Assembly: GCA_020832235.1 (NCBI GenBank)
Contig: JAFIEZ010000010.1
Span: 1 to 64,000, forward strand
Direction: 5' to 3'
Source: Bacteroidota bacterium
Lineage (GTDB): Bacteria > Bacteroidota > Rhodothermia > Balneolales > HLUCCA01
Length of the DNA: 64,000 bases
Numbering within the stretch: position 1 is the first letter of the stretch; the number at the start of each line of letters is the position of its first letter. The translations under genes were made by a program, and so were the position numbers. The notes beneath the pieces were generated by a model that saw nothing but the letters and a program-made list of their open reading frames with translations, was not told where the DNA came from and searched no databases. Below are positions 31,940 through 41,372 of this stretch, piece by piece.

Positions 31940-32608
31940 TTATACTAATATTCCAATTTGTAAGGTGGGGAAGTAAAGTAATAATTGCAAAAGAGTTAAA
32001 ATGACCGCCAGAATCACTCCTGCGATCACCTGGGCCGTGGTGTGGTAATTGAGTACAATGCGTGACCATTGTACGGCGACAATAATCACCGATAAAAGCA
32101 AGGCCAGACCTGCGGCTGCGTAACTCAATGGTGGCCATTGCATGGTAACCGGGCCCGAAAGATAAAACAGTACTATTGCAGCGGTTGTAATACTCATTGC
32201 ATGAATACTGATTTTCCAACGAAGCGTAATAAATGCTGCAAGCATTGCATTTACAATGGGAATCATTCCCAAAGCCTGATAAATTTCACCGTTTTGTAAC
32301 CCTATGACCGTAAAAAGACTAGCCCCGATAAGCATGGATAAAATTCCATAAATAAATGGCCTTAGACGAAGTTCTCTCTGTTCTACCTCCATGCCGTCTA
32401 CCAGCTTGTACCTTCGCATCAGTAGCAGAATAATCAGCGGAATGATCGCATAGAATAAAACCCCATTACCAACAACGAGCAAAATCGTGGCTGCCTCTGC
32501 TTCCAAACGTGCAGCTGCATACCAGAACAACCCGAGCGGTAAAACCAATGGATTAAACAGGTTGGTTATAAACCGTGCCATACGACGGCGCTGCGTTGTT
32601 GAGGGCAT
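31940..32608 (-). CDS. Phosphatase PAP2-like polytopic membrane protein
   Basis: Multi-TM; C-terminal WSRIVLNYHTTAQVIAGVILAV resembles the last PAP2 motif. Weak family evidence. Confidence 0.5.
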   Translation of the reverse strand: MPSTTQRRRMARFITNLFNPLVLPLGLFWYAAARLEAEAATILLVVGNGVLFYAIIPLIILLLMRRYKLVDGMEVEQRELRLRPFIYGILSMLIGASLFTVIGLQNGEIYQALGMIPIVNAMLAAFITLRWKISIHAMSITTAAIVLFYLSGPVTMQWPPLSYAAAGLALLLSVIIVAVQWSRIVLNYHTTAQVIAGVILAVILTLLQLLLYFPTLQIGILV

Positions 32609-32653
32609 ATTCGTAAGGCTAGGTTGGTGTTAAAAGCTTACTGTAAAGCGGTT

Positions 32654-34126
32654 TTAGTACGATCGTGCGAAAAGAACCATCTGTTCTGAGCTTTTGCCGG
32701 TTACCATACATTTCCCGGGAGAGTTATGAGGATTATCGAATGGTATACACCGTATGGTAGCTTTTGTTTCTTCTTTAATTTTAGTCTCTGTTTCAGGGGT
32801 CCCATCCCAATGAGCGTATACAAATCCGCCTTTTTCGTCGAGTATTTGCTTAAACGCATCGTAGGATGTTGCCACGTGCGTATCTCTTTCTCTGCGCTCC
32901 AGTGCCTGGGTGAACAGTGTAGCCTGTATTTCTTCCAGAAGCGCCGGAATCTTTTGTTCAAGTCCTTCTTTAGAAATAACTGATTTTTCACGCGTATCAC
33001 GTCGCGCAAGCTCAATATTTCCGTTTTGGGTGTCGCGAGGACCAACAGCTATACGTAGCGGTACACCTTCAATTTCATATTGTGTGAATTTCCATCCCGG
33101 CTTGAGGTTATCGCGATCGTCGAGTTTTACCCGTACACCGGCATTGAGCAGCGCCTGACGGATAGGCCCTATGTAACTTAGCACTTGAGTGCGTTCTTCT
33201 TCACTTTTCCATATCGGAACCATGACAACCTGAGTGGGTGCGAGTCGAGGTGGCAATACCAGACCATGGTCATCAGAATGGGTCATGATGAGGCCGCCAA
33301 TGAGTCGGGTAGAGACGCCCCAGCTGGTAGCCCAGACGTATTTCAACTGACCGTCACTATCTTGAAAGGTAACATTAAAAGCTTTTGCGAAATTCTGACC
33401 CAAAAAGTGGGAGGTACCTGCCTGCAACGCCTTTCCATCTTGCATTAAAGCTTCAATGCAGTAGGTGTCTACTGCCCCTGCGAAACGCTCGCTGGCTGTT
33501 TTTACACCGGTTATAACCGGCATGGCCATGAAATCCTGCGCAAAAGTTTTGTAAACCTCCAGCATCTTTCGGGTTTCGATTTCGGCCTCTTCACGAGTGG
33601 CATGCGCGGTATGACCCTCCTGCCACAGAAACTCCATAGTACGCAGAAACAGCCGGGTACGCATCTCCCATCGAACAACATTAGCCCATTGATTCACCAG
33701 AATCGGCAGATCCCGGTACGATTGAATCCAGTCGCGATAGGTATCCCAGATGATGGTTTCAGAGGTAGGCCGTACGATCAGTTCCTCCTCCAGTCTGGAC
33801 TCAGGATCAACATCAACGCCGTCGGGAGTATTGATAAGTCGGGAATGTGTTATAACAGCACACTCTTTGGCAAAACCTTCAACGTGCTGAGCCTCTTTTG
33901 AAAGAAAAGACTTGGGTATGAAAAGGGGGAAATACGCATTTTCATGTCCTGTTTCTTTGAACATACGATCCAGTTCGGCTTTCATATTTTCCCATAGAGC
34001 ATATCCGTTAGGTCGTATTACCATGCAACCACGAACCGGAGAGTGTTGGGCAAGCTTGGCTTCACGAATAATGTCGAGATACCATTGTGAATAGTCTTTT
34101 TGCTGGGTGGTAATATTTTTTGCCAT
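32654..34126 (-). CDS. proS: Prolyl-tRNA synthetase (archaeal/eukaryotic-type architecture)
   Basis: [99 protein letters not shown]. Confidence 0.96.
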   Translation of the reverse strand: MAKNITTQQKDYSQWYLDIIREAKLAQHSPVRGCMVIRPNGYALWENMKAELDRMFKETGHENAYFPLFIPKSFLSKEAQHVEGFAKECAVITHSRLINTPDGVDVDPESRLEEELIVRPTSETIIWDTYRDWIQSYRDLPILVNQWANVVRWEMRTRLFLRTMEFLWQEGHTAHATREEAEIETRKMLEVYKTFAQDFMAMPVITGVKTASERFAGAVDTYCIEALMQDGKALQAGTSHFLGQNFAKAFNVTFQDSDGQLKYVWATSWGVSTRLIGGLIMTHSDDHGLVLPPRLAPTQVVMVPIWKSEEERTQVLSYIGPIRQALLNAGVRVKLDDRDNLKPGWKFTQYEIEGVPLRIAVGPRDTQNGNIELARRDTREKSVISKEGLEQKIPALLEEIQATLFTQALERRERDTHVATSYDAFKQILDEKGGFVYAHWDGTPETETKIKEETKATIRCIPFDNPHNSPGKCMVTGKSSEQMVLFARSY

Positions 34127-34327
34127 AAAATCGGTGAAACAGTTTTTGAAATTCAGTGATCAGAAAAAGGCTTTTAAAACTCGGTGTATCAAAAGTATAA
34201 CTAACGGAATTTAACGAAGTGAAAATACAACATTTTAGTGCTTTCTGCTGATAACGCCTGAAAAAAAAGGCAAAAAGGCATTTATTTCAAAGTAGTTTGT
34301 GCGTATATTTCAAGTCTTGCAAAAATC

Positions 34328-34401
34328 GGCGTGGTAGCTCAGGTGGTTAGAGCGTCGGATTCATAACCCGGAGGTCGGCGGTTCGATCCCGCCCCACGCT
34401 A
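34328..34401 (+). tRNA. tRNA-Met-like (CAT anticodon; elongator Met or Ile2)
   Basis: ggcgtgg...ccacgct acceptor (G-U first pair), D-arm gctcaggtggttagagc, anticodon loop ttCATaa, T-arm ggcggttcgatcccgcc. Confidence 0.93.
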
Positions 34402-34404
34402 CAA

Positions 34405-34437
34405 GGCTCGCTAGTTCCAAATTAGCGGGCCTTTTTA
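34405..34437 (+). terminator. Rho-independent terminator downstream of tRNA-Met
   Basis: ggctcgcta-gttccaaat-tagcgggcc + T5. Confidence 0.85.
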
Positions 34438-34440
34438 TTT

Positions 34441-34478
34441 TAATCAGCTGTGTAGAAAATAATCAGCTGTGTAGAAAA
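34441..34478. repeat. Perfect two-copy 19-nt tandem duplication (taatcagctgtgtagaaaa)x2
   Basis: Read directly; begins 3-4 nt after the tRNA-Met terminator T-tract. Confidence 0.95.
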
Positions 34479-34650
34479 GTCAACGCTTCTATGTTTGTAC
34501 ATCACGTATTGGCAGGGGTACAAAATCATAGCAGCGTAGTAGATAGCAAAGGGTAAAAAAGGTCAAGAGCGTTTGAACGAGTAATCATATCGTATTCACT
34601 TTTCCAGTTCAAGAATATAACCTAATGGTTAGAGCCAAATTCCGGACATA

Positions 34651-34687
34651 AAAAAAGGCACCCCTTCCTTTCAGAGAAGGCGTGCCT
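34651..34687 (-). terminator. Rho-independent terminator for the minus-strand response-regulator operon
   Basis: Minus strand: aggcacgccttctctgaaaggaaggggtgcctttttt. Confidence 0.8.
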
Positions 34688-34828
34688 GTTTATCATCTAC
34701 AGACGGCTATTACCCCATTTGCTGTTATAATGTTACGGGTTAAAGCCGTCGTGAACAATCGGGATATCTTCGTAAACTTTCTACGTATTTTTACGTAAAT
34801 ATTTTTCTCGCTGTAGTGTTCGTTTATG

Positions 34829-35494
34829 CTACTTATCTTCCGTAAGTAGATCTCTTTCAATGGCATAGCGAACAAGCCCTGCTGAGTTTTTCACTCCAAG
34901 CTTCTGAATCAAGTTTGCGCGGTGTGTATCGACTGTTCGCGGGGAAATGAAAAGAATATCCGCTATTTCCTGACTGGTTTTTCCTTCTGCAATTTTTTGC
35001 AGAATTTCCTTTTCCCTTCGGGTGAGCCTAGGGATATTCACAGACGTACCGTCATAACCGTCCTGCGCAGTACGAATGTACTTCTCAGTCATGAGTCGGG
35101 CAATTTCACTGCTAAATACCTGTTTGCCTTTGGCAACCATCCGAATACCGCTAAGCATTTCTTCGATATCCGCATTTTTCAACAAGTATCCGAGTGCCCC
35201 TGCGTTCAAAACCTGGTTGAGATATTCTTCATTCAAATGCATCGTCAGAATAAGCACTTGTGCTCCCGGACTTTTTTTGATGATTTCTCTCGTGGCCTCT
35301 ATCCCATTCATATCGGGCATAGATATATCCAGCAGAACGACATCAGGCTTTAATGTTTCATACTGATCGGCTGCCTGTTTCCCAGTTGACGCTTCGCCAA
35401 CAACCTCAACATCAGCAGATGATTTTAATGCCGAACAAATACCGTAACGAACAATGTCATGATCGTCGGCTACCAACACTCGAATTTTACTCAT
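34829..35494 (-). CDS. NarL/LuxR-type response regulator
   Basis: REC DVVLLDISMPDMNGIEATR; HTH LTRREKEILQKIAEGKTSQEIADILFISPRTVDTHRANLIQKLGV. Confidence 0.95.
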   Translation of the reverse strand: MSKIRVLVADDHDIVRYGICSALKSSADVEVVGEASTGKQAADQYETLKPDVVLLDISMPDMNGIEATREIIKKSPGAQVLILTMHLNEEYLNQVLNAGALGYLLKNADIEEMLSGIRMVAKGKQVFSSEIARLMTEKYIRTAQDGYDGTSVNIPRLTRREKEILQKIAEGKTSQEIADILFISPRTVDTHRANLIQKLGVKNSAGLVRYAIERDLLTEDK

Positions 35495-35495
35495 A

Positions 35496-36590
35496 TTACA
35501 CTATTGACGGGTTTACCCTCTGTTTAAGGGGGATTTCAATAATTATTTCTGTTCCTTCATTAATTCGGGATTCAATCTGTATGCTTCCTCCCAATAACTC
35601 AACACGCTCTTTTATGTTTATCAGTCCGCTTCCAGTGCCAGACTGCGTAATCTTTGAGGTATCAAACCCCTGACCGTTATCTTGAATGACAATTAATATA
35701 TGAGATTCACGGTTATATAAATCAATACTAGCTTCGCTGGCACCTGCGTGGCGAACAATATTATTCAATGCTTCTTGACAAACCCGAAAAACTACAATCT
35801 CAATTCCCGGGCTATAATGTTCTAACATTTCATATTCCGAAAACTGTACGTTCAACATACCTGTACGGCGGAATTCATCGCAAAGGTTTCGAACAGCAGG
35901 AACCAGACCAAAATCATCCAGTACAGCAGGACGAAGGTTCTGTGAAATATTCCGAACCTCCCGTATAGTCGTCGTTATTAATTCTTTTGCTCGACGAATG
36001 TCATCACGGGCTCTGACTGTATCTTTATCTAGGTTTTGCTCAACAAGATCGAGATTCAAGTGTGCCGCCGTGAGCAGCTGACCAAGACCGTCATGTAATT
36101 CTCTTGCTATATTTCTGCGCTCTTCCTCAATGGTTTCAACCTTTGCTGCCATACGAGATCGTTGCTCAATCAGACGGTTGCTGATGTCATCAACCTTTTT
36201 GCGTTGTGTAATCATTTCAACAAAGATGATTACACCACCAATCTGATTGCCGGATGTGTACCAGGGAGATACCTCCCAACGTATCCAGTCTAGTTTCCCG
36301 TTTGGCCGGATAAATATATCTTGCTCGAATTTTTCGCTATGGCCGGTAAGTGCCCGCTCATAGGCTTCTCTCCAGTGCGCAGGCTGATTACGGATTACAT
36401 CAAAATGGCTGCGACCAACCAGTTGTTTCTCACCGGATGCCATTTCTTTGTTCCAACGTTCACTGGTTAATAGATACTTCATATCGGTATCTAACATAGC
36501 AAGCGTTACGGGTGACTTACGCATGAATTGATTGAACAACTCGTCCTGCTGAATAACACCTGATAAGTAATCTTGATTTTCCATAACCAA
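35496..36590 (-). CDS. Cytosolic PAS-domain sensor histidine kinase (HisKA_3/NarX-type)
   Basis: PAS-like N-terminus; EEERRNIARELHDGLGQLLTAAHLNLDLVEQ; N box VCQEALNNIVRHAGASEASI; DNGQGFD; GSGLINIKERVELLGG. No TM segment evident. Confidence 0.93.
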   Translation of the reverse strand: MVMENQDYLSGVIQQDELFNQFMRKSPVTLAMLDTDMKYLLTSERWNKEMASGEKQLVGRSHFDVIRNQPAHWREAYERALTGHSEKFEQDIFIRPNGKLDWIRWEVSPWYTSGNQIGGVIIFVEMITQRKKVDDISNRLIEQRSRMAAKVETIEEERRNIARELHDGLGQLLTAAHLNLDLVEQNLDKDTVRARDDIRRAKELITTTIREVRNISQNLRPAVLDDFGLVPAVRNLCDEFRRTGMLNVQFSEYEMLEHYSPGIEIVVFRVCQEALNNIVRHAGASEASIDLYNRESHILIVIQDNGQGFDTSKITQSGTGSGLINIKERVELLGGSIQIESRINEGTEIIIEIPLKQRVNPSIV

Positions 36591-36731
36591 AACCGGGCTG
36601 ATTTACGATCCGTACATATTTACTTGCACAATAATATAGAATATTGACCGCATAAGTAATGGATTGATTTCCAGGCTTAGGGATACGAAAAAAACGCAAG
36701 TACATGCAGAGATTCGCCAAAAGATTCTGTA

Positions 36732-36770
36732 TTTTGAAGATTCTTTTGTTTAGGGATAACATCTTCAAAA
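36732..36770. promoter_or_regulatory. 10-bp perfect inverted repeat with 19-nt spacer between divergent histidine kinase and aspS
   Basis: ttttgaagat-N19-atcttcaaaa. Confidence 0.55.
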
Positions 36771-36892
36771 ATAGCGAATAGCTGCCCGTCTCAGTTTATA
36801 TCAGGCAGCAGCACCAGATCAGATAGCTGGCGCTCGAACAGAAGCATTCCGTAAAGAGTTTATAATCAAAAACATACAGACACTTAGATTCC

Positions 36893-38680
36893 ATGTTGTT
36901 AAAGCGAACACATACATGTGGCGAACTGTCATCTGCCGATGCCGGTCAAACTGTAACTTTAAATGGATGGGTAGATACCCGCCGCGACCTTGGTGGCGTA
37001 ATATTTATCGATCTGCGCGATCGGTATGGGCTCACTCAGGTGGTATTTTCACCTCAGGATGATGTTACGGCGCACGAACTTGCCGATTCATTACGCACCG
37101 AGTATGTAATTGGTGTAGAGGGCACCGTTCAAAGCCGGGATGAAGCTAATATCAATCCCAAAATGACAACAGGTCAGATAGAAGTTCGGGTATCAAAGCT
37201 CCAGATTTATTCGTCCGCTGAAACGCCCCCATTTGAAATCGCTGACGACATCAAAACAAATGAAGATGTAAGGTTGAAGTATAGATACCTAGATCTGCGT
37301 CGTCCTCAAATGCAGCGCAACCTGTTAATTCGCTCTAAGGTAGCACAAGTTGTGCGAAATTATTTTGATGCGCAGCAGTTCGCTGAAATTGAGACCCCCG
37401 TATTAATGCGGTCTACCCCTGAAGGCGCCCGCGATTACCTGGTACCCAGTCGCGTAAACCCCGGAACATTTTATGCATTGCCGCAAAGTCCTCAAACCTA
37501 CAAGCAGATTCTCATGGTCTCTGGAATGGACAGGTATTTCCAGATAGTGAAATGTTTCCGTGATGAAGATTTGCGTGCCGACCGACAACCCGAGTTTACC
37601 CAAATCGACGTTGAAATGTCATTTGTAGATGAAGAAAGCATCTACACCATGGCCGAGGGCATGATGAAAGCGGTGTTGAAAGAAACCGTAGGGTATGAAC
37701 TGCAAACACCCCTTCCGCGCATTACCTACGAACATGCAATGAAAACGTACGGCTCCGATAAACCTGATCTTCGGTTTGGTCTGGAATTTGTTGATTTTTC
37801 AGATATTGTAGCGAAATCAGAATTTCGTGTCTTCGCGAAGACAGTAGAAGATGGCGGTGCCGTGATTGGGTTTAACGTTCCGGCCCATGGACACCTCGGT
37901 CGAGGCGTGATGGACAGGCTCACCAAGCGGGCTATTGAAGAAGCCGGTGCAAACGGACTCATCTACATTAAAAATAACGAAGATGAGGTGTATTCCAGCG
38001 TTGGTAAATTTGTTAGTGAAGATACCACACTTGCTATGGTTGAGCGCGCAGGTTCTGCGAAGGGGGACCTTATTCTGGTTTTGGCCGGCAGTAAAAAAGA
38101 TGTCTATCAGCAGCTGGGGCATATGAGGCTTGTTATGGCTCAGGAGTACGGACTGATTGATACTTCCAAAAATGCACTCCTTTGGGTAACTGAATTTCCC
38201 TTACTTGAGTACGATCCCGAAGCGGGTCGGTACATGGCCATGCACCATCCATTTACCTCTCCGCTGCTGGAAGATGTAGAGTTGATGGATTCAGACCCGG
38301 GGAAAGTCCGATCCAGAGCTTACGACATGGTTATGAATGGAAATGAAATCGGTGGTGGCTCCATCCGTATTCACGACCGGAAGCTTCAAGAACGAATGTT
38401 CAGCCTGCTCGGTATTGAAGAAGATGAAGCCAGAGAGAAATTCGGCTTTCTGTTGGATGCATTCAAATATGGTGCTCCTCCACATGGAGGGCTTGCATTT
38501 GGGTTGGATCGCATTGTTATGCTCCTCACAAACTCACGCAGTTTGAGAGATGTAATTGCCTTCCCTAAGAATCAACGTGCCCAAAGCACCATGGATAATA
38601 GTCCGGATGTGGTAGACCCACGCCAACTCGATGAGCTTCACATTCAGCTGAAACCCGGACTTCATACAACGAATAAGTAG
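36893..38680 (+). CDS. aspS: Aspartyl-tRNA synthetase
   Basis: RTHTCGELSSADAGQTVTLNGWVDTRRDLGGVIFIDLRDRYGLTQVV; FGLDRIVMLLTNSRSLRDVIAFPKNQRA. Confidence 0.97.
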   Translation: MLLKRTHTCGELSSADAGQTVTLNGWVDTRRDLGGVIFIDLRDRYGLTQVVFSPQDDVTAHELADSLRTEYVIGVEGTVQSRDEANINPKMTTGQIEVRVSKLQIYSSAETPPFEIADDIKTNEDVRLKYRYLDLRRPQMQRNLLIRSKVAQVVRNYFDAQQFAEIETPVLMRSTPEGARDYLVPSRVNPGTFYALPQSPQTYKQILMVSGMDRYFQIVKCFRDEDLRADRQPEFTQIDVEMSFVDEESIYTMAEGMMKAVLKETVGYELQTPLPRITYEHAMKTYGSDKPDLRFGLEFVDFSDIVAKSEFRVFAKTVEDGGAVIGFNVPAHGHLGRGVMDRLTKRAIEEAGANGLIYIKNNEDEVYSSVGKFVSEDTTLAMVERAGSAKGDLILVLAGSKKDVYQQLGHMRLVMAQEYGLIDTSKNALLWVTEFPLLEYDPEAGRYMAMHHPFTSPLLEDVELMDSDPGKVRSRAYDMVMNGNEIGGGSIRIHDRKLQERMFSLLGIEEDEAREKFGFLLDAFKYGAPPHGGLAFGLDRIVMLLTNSRSLRDVIAFPKNQRAQSTMDNSPDVVDPRQLDELHIQLKPGLHTTNK

Positions 38681-38686
38681 TACTTG

Positions 38687-38723
38687 AAAAAAGGCTCTGA
38701 AGATCATCTCCAGAGCCTTTTTT
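38687..38723. terminator. Rho-independent (A/T symmetric) terminator of aspS
   Basis: aaaaaaggctctg-aagatcatctc-cagagcctttttt. Confidence 0.92.
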
Positions 38724-38853
38724 GTGTCGCTATACAGTTTTAGTGCGCTATACGGTTTTTGTGTCGCTATACAGTTTTAGTGCGCTATACAGTTTTTGTG
38801 TCGCCCTACAGTTTTTGTGCGCTATACAGTTTTTGTGTCGCCCTACAGTTTTA
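38724..38853. repeat. 7-unit tandem array with strictly alternating 19-nt and 18-nt units
   Basis: gtgtcgctatacagtttta / gtgcgctatacggttttt / gtgtcgctatacagtttta / gtgcgctatacagttttt / gtgtcgccctacagttttt / gtgcgctatacagttttt / gtgtcgccctacagtttta. Confidence 0.95.
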
Positions 38854-38866
38854 CATTCCCGACTTT

Positions 38867-40312
38867 CTAATTAGCGTCCAGAATGTTTTTATATTTAACG
38901 CCGGCTTTATACACTCTGTTAACACCGTTAAAAGCAGCAACCCGGTAGGCTTCCGCATACGTAGGATAGTTCATCATATGGCTTATGAAGTAGCGGATAT
39001 CGCCCTTCAAGGCAATTACAGCCTGTCCAATATGAATGATTTCACAGGCTGCATCACCGATTATGTGTACACCAAGTAAACGGAATGTGCCTGTTTCAAA
39101 AACCAGTTTCAGCATACCTTGCTGACTATTGCTAATGGTAGCTTTGGTGAGGTTTTCGTAATATGCACGGCCTACTGTTATCTGATATCCAGCTTCCGTA
39201 GCCTCATGTTCGGTTAATCCAACACTGGAAATCTCGGGAATAGAATAGATACTGAAAGGCATGGTTTGCCCCATTTGAGCTGCCGGAATATCGAACATGT
39301 GACAGGTAGCCAGTCGGCCTTGCGAAAATGAAGCAGAAGCCAGTTCCGGGTAACCCACTACATCGCCTGCTGCGAAGATGGATTTAACACTTGTCCTATA
39401 CTCGTCATCTACCAGGATGTGTCCTTTATCATTTACGCTGATGCCAACATTCTCTAGCCCGATTTTGTCTGTATTAGGTCTTCTCCCGCCAAAATACAGT
39501 ACTTGCTCACTTTCAATTACCCGTTTCTCCTGCAGATCGTTGCTGAAGTGGACTTCAGTGCAGTTACGCAGTTCGTTTTTGCCGACTTTAGTAACCTTTA
39601 CATTATTGAATAGTGTAATTCTGAATTCCTCCAGGCTGCCTTGGAGAACCTCTTTGATTTCGTGATCAAGGAAGGTGAAGTAGTCTTCATTGGGATTTAA
39701 CAACGTAATTTTTGTACCCATTGATGCAAAAATAGTTGCGTACTCAATGGCCTGTACACCTGCACCAACAATGACCAGTCGCCGTGGAATGTGCTCCATG
39801 GTAAGTACCGTTGTTATATCTAGTACGGTTTTATGGTCAATTACGAAGTTGGCAGGATGTTTAGCCGTACTACCTGTTGAAATCAGAATATTTTCAGCCG
39901 TGAACCGTCGGTTTGATTCAATAGGGTCATTAACCTCAACAGTGTGGGCATCTACTATGCTTCCATACCCTCGTAATGTGGTGATTTCATTTTTAACCAG
40001 ATTACGCTTTATCTCACTGTTTTCGTGATCAACAACTCTGTTTTTTAATCGAAGCAGCTCATCCATCTGAAAGCGTTGATACGCTTTTTTTTCGTCGAAA
40101 TTGCCGAACTGTCGAGTGAATTTGTGGATATTCACGGCTGCTTCTCTCAGCGCTTTGCTAGGAACTGTACCCGCATTAATCCAGGAACCGCCAAGATGGT
40201 TTTCGTTAGCCTCAACCATCAATACTTTTTTATCGAACTTACTGGCTTGCATTGCTGCAGAGAATCCGGCCGGACCACTACCCAGAATAATGAGATCGTA
40301 ATCAAATTTCAT
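38867..40312 (-). CDS. sthA: SthA-like flavoprotein (soluble pyridine nucleotide transhydrogenase family)
   Basis: LIILGSGPAGFSAAMQASKFDKKVLMVE; GGSWINAGTVPSKALREA; GAGVQAIEYATIFASMGTKITLL; C-terminal NYPTYAEAYRVAAFNGVNRVYK as in SthA. Confidence 0.82.
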   Translation of the reverse strand: MKFDYDLIILGSGPAGFSAAMQASKFDKKVLMVEANENHLGGSWINAGTVPSKALREAAVNIHKFTRQFGNFDEKKAYQRFQMDELLRLKNRVVDHENSEIKRNLVKNEITTLRGYGSIVDAHTVEVNDPIESNRRFTAENILISTGSTAKHPANFVIDHKTVLDITTVLTMEHIPRRLVIVGAGVQAIEYATIFASMGTKITLLNPNEDYFTFLDHEIKEVLQGSLEEFRITLFNNVKVTKVGKNELRNCTEVHFSNDLQEKRVIESEQVLYFGGRRPNTDKIGLENVGISVNDKGHILVDDEYRTSVKSIFAAGDVVGYPELASASFSQGRLATCHMFDIPAAQMGQTMPFSIYSIPEISSVGLTEHEATEAGYQITVGRAYYENLTKATISNSQQGMLKLVFETGTFRLLGVHIIGDAACEIIHIGQAVIALKGDIRYFISHMMNYPTYAEAYRVAAFNGVNRVYKAGVKYKNILDAN

Positions 40313-40645
40313 AGTCTTCCATCAATAGGTTTTAGCTGATAGTACCGAATGACATCATATAGCCTAACATAGTATTACCCTGATTTAGGTGTAGTCACCC
40401 CGTGATGTCATTGGCAATAATATTTTAAGCAAAGATAGCAGAAATACACGAGGATTTCTTTGAAATTATTCTTGTAGACCTCGACTTTCGTGTTATGTAA
40501 ACTCATGAAAAACCGGTAAATCCGGTGAACGCCAGGGTGTAATTACTGCGTTGTGGTTTATATATTTAACTGTTATACAATATGTTAACAACACAATAAT
40601 TTGTTCACATTATAACTCATAAACACGAAGAAGGATAAATAGATT

Positions 40646-41251
40646 ATGGCTTACACATTACCTGAATTACCATATGCTTATGATGCTCTTGAGCCTCATT
40701 TTGATGCCAAAACGATGGAAATTCACCACACCAAGCACCACAATGCCTACATTCAGAAAGTAAATGATGCGCTCAGCGGTCATGAGATGGCTTCGCACAG
40801 CATTGAAGACGTATTAAAAAATATTGATAAAGTACCTGCAGACAAGAAACAGGCGGTTATTAATAATGGTGGCGGACATGCGAATCACACCCTTTTCTGG
40901 ACGGTCATAGGTCCTGATGCAGGTGGTACACCAACCGGCGAGTTGGCAGCTGCAATCGATACAGCATTCGGTAGTTTCGACGCGTTTAAAGAGCAGTTTG
41001 CCAATGCTGCTGCAACCCGTTTTGGTTCTGGTTGGGCCTGGCTGGTAGTATCAAATGGCAAGCTTGAGGTTACATCTACACCGAATCAGGACAGTCCTTT
41101 AATGGAAGGGAAGACCCCAATATTAGGTCTTGACGTTTGGGAGCATGCTTATTACCTGAACTATCAGAACCGACGTCCAGATTATATTTCCGCTTTTTGG
41201 AACGTAGTTAACTGGAATAAAGTAAATGAGTATTTCTTAGCTGCCAAGTAG
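40646..41251 (+). CDS. sodA: Superoxide dismutase (Fe/Mn family)
   Basis: [76 protein letters not shown]. Confidence 0.96.
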   Translation: MAYTLPELPYAYDALEPHFDAKTMEIHHTKHHNAYIQKVNDALSGHEMASHSIEDVLKNIDKVPADKKQAVINNGGGHANHTLFWTVIGPDAGGTPTGELAAAIDTAFGSFDAFKEQFANAAATRFGSGWAWLVVSNGKLEVTSTPNQDSPLMEGKTPILGLDVWEHAYYLNYQNRRPDYISAFWNVVNWNKVNEYFLAAK

Positions 41252-41280
41252 TAGAAACTGGTAGTTTAAAAATCGGTCTA

Positions 41281-41315
41281 AAAAGCCCTGTGTTTAACAA
41301 TACAGGGCTTTTTTT
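41281..41315 (+). terminator. Rho-independent terminator of sodA
   Basis: aaaagccctgtgtttaacaatacagggcttttttt. Confidence 0.9.
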
Positions 41316-41372
41316 ATGACAAGAAGATATGCAGACGGTGAATGCAGCTTCAGGCAGGTGGGCTTGGGGAAT

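Noticed and set aside
38724-38853. Possible CRISPR array
   Set aside because: Units are contiguous with no unique spacers and no cas genes are present; it is a tandem repeat.
38759-39079. 106-aa plus-strand ORF with repetitive YTVFV/YSFC pattern
   Set aside because: The repetitive N-terminus is just a translation of the post-aspS tandem array, and the rest is antisense to the sthA-like gene.
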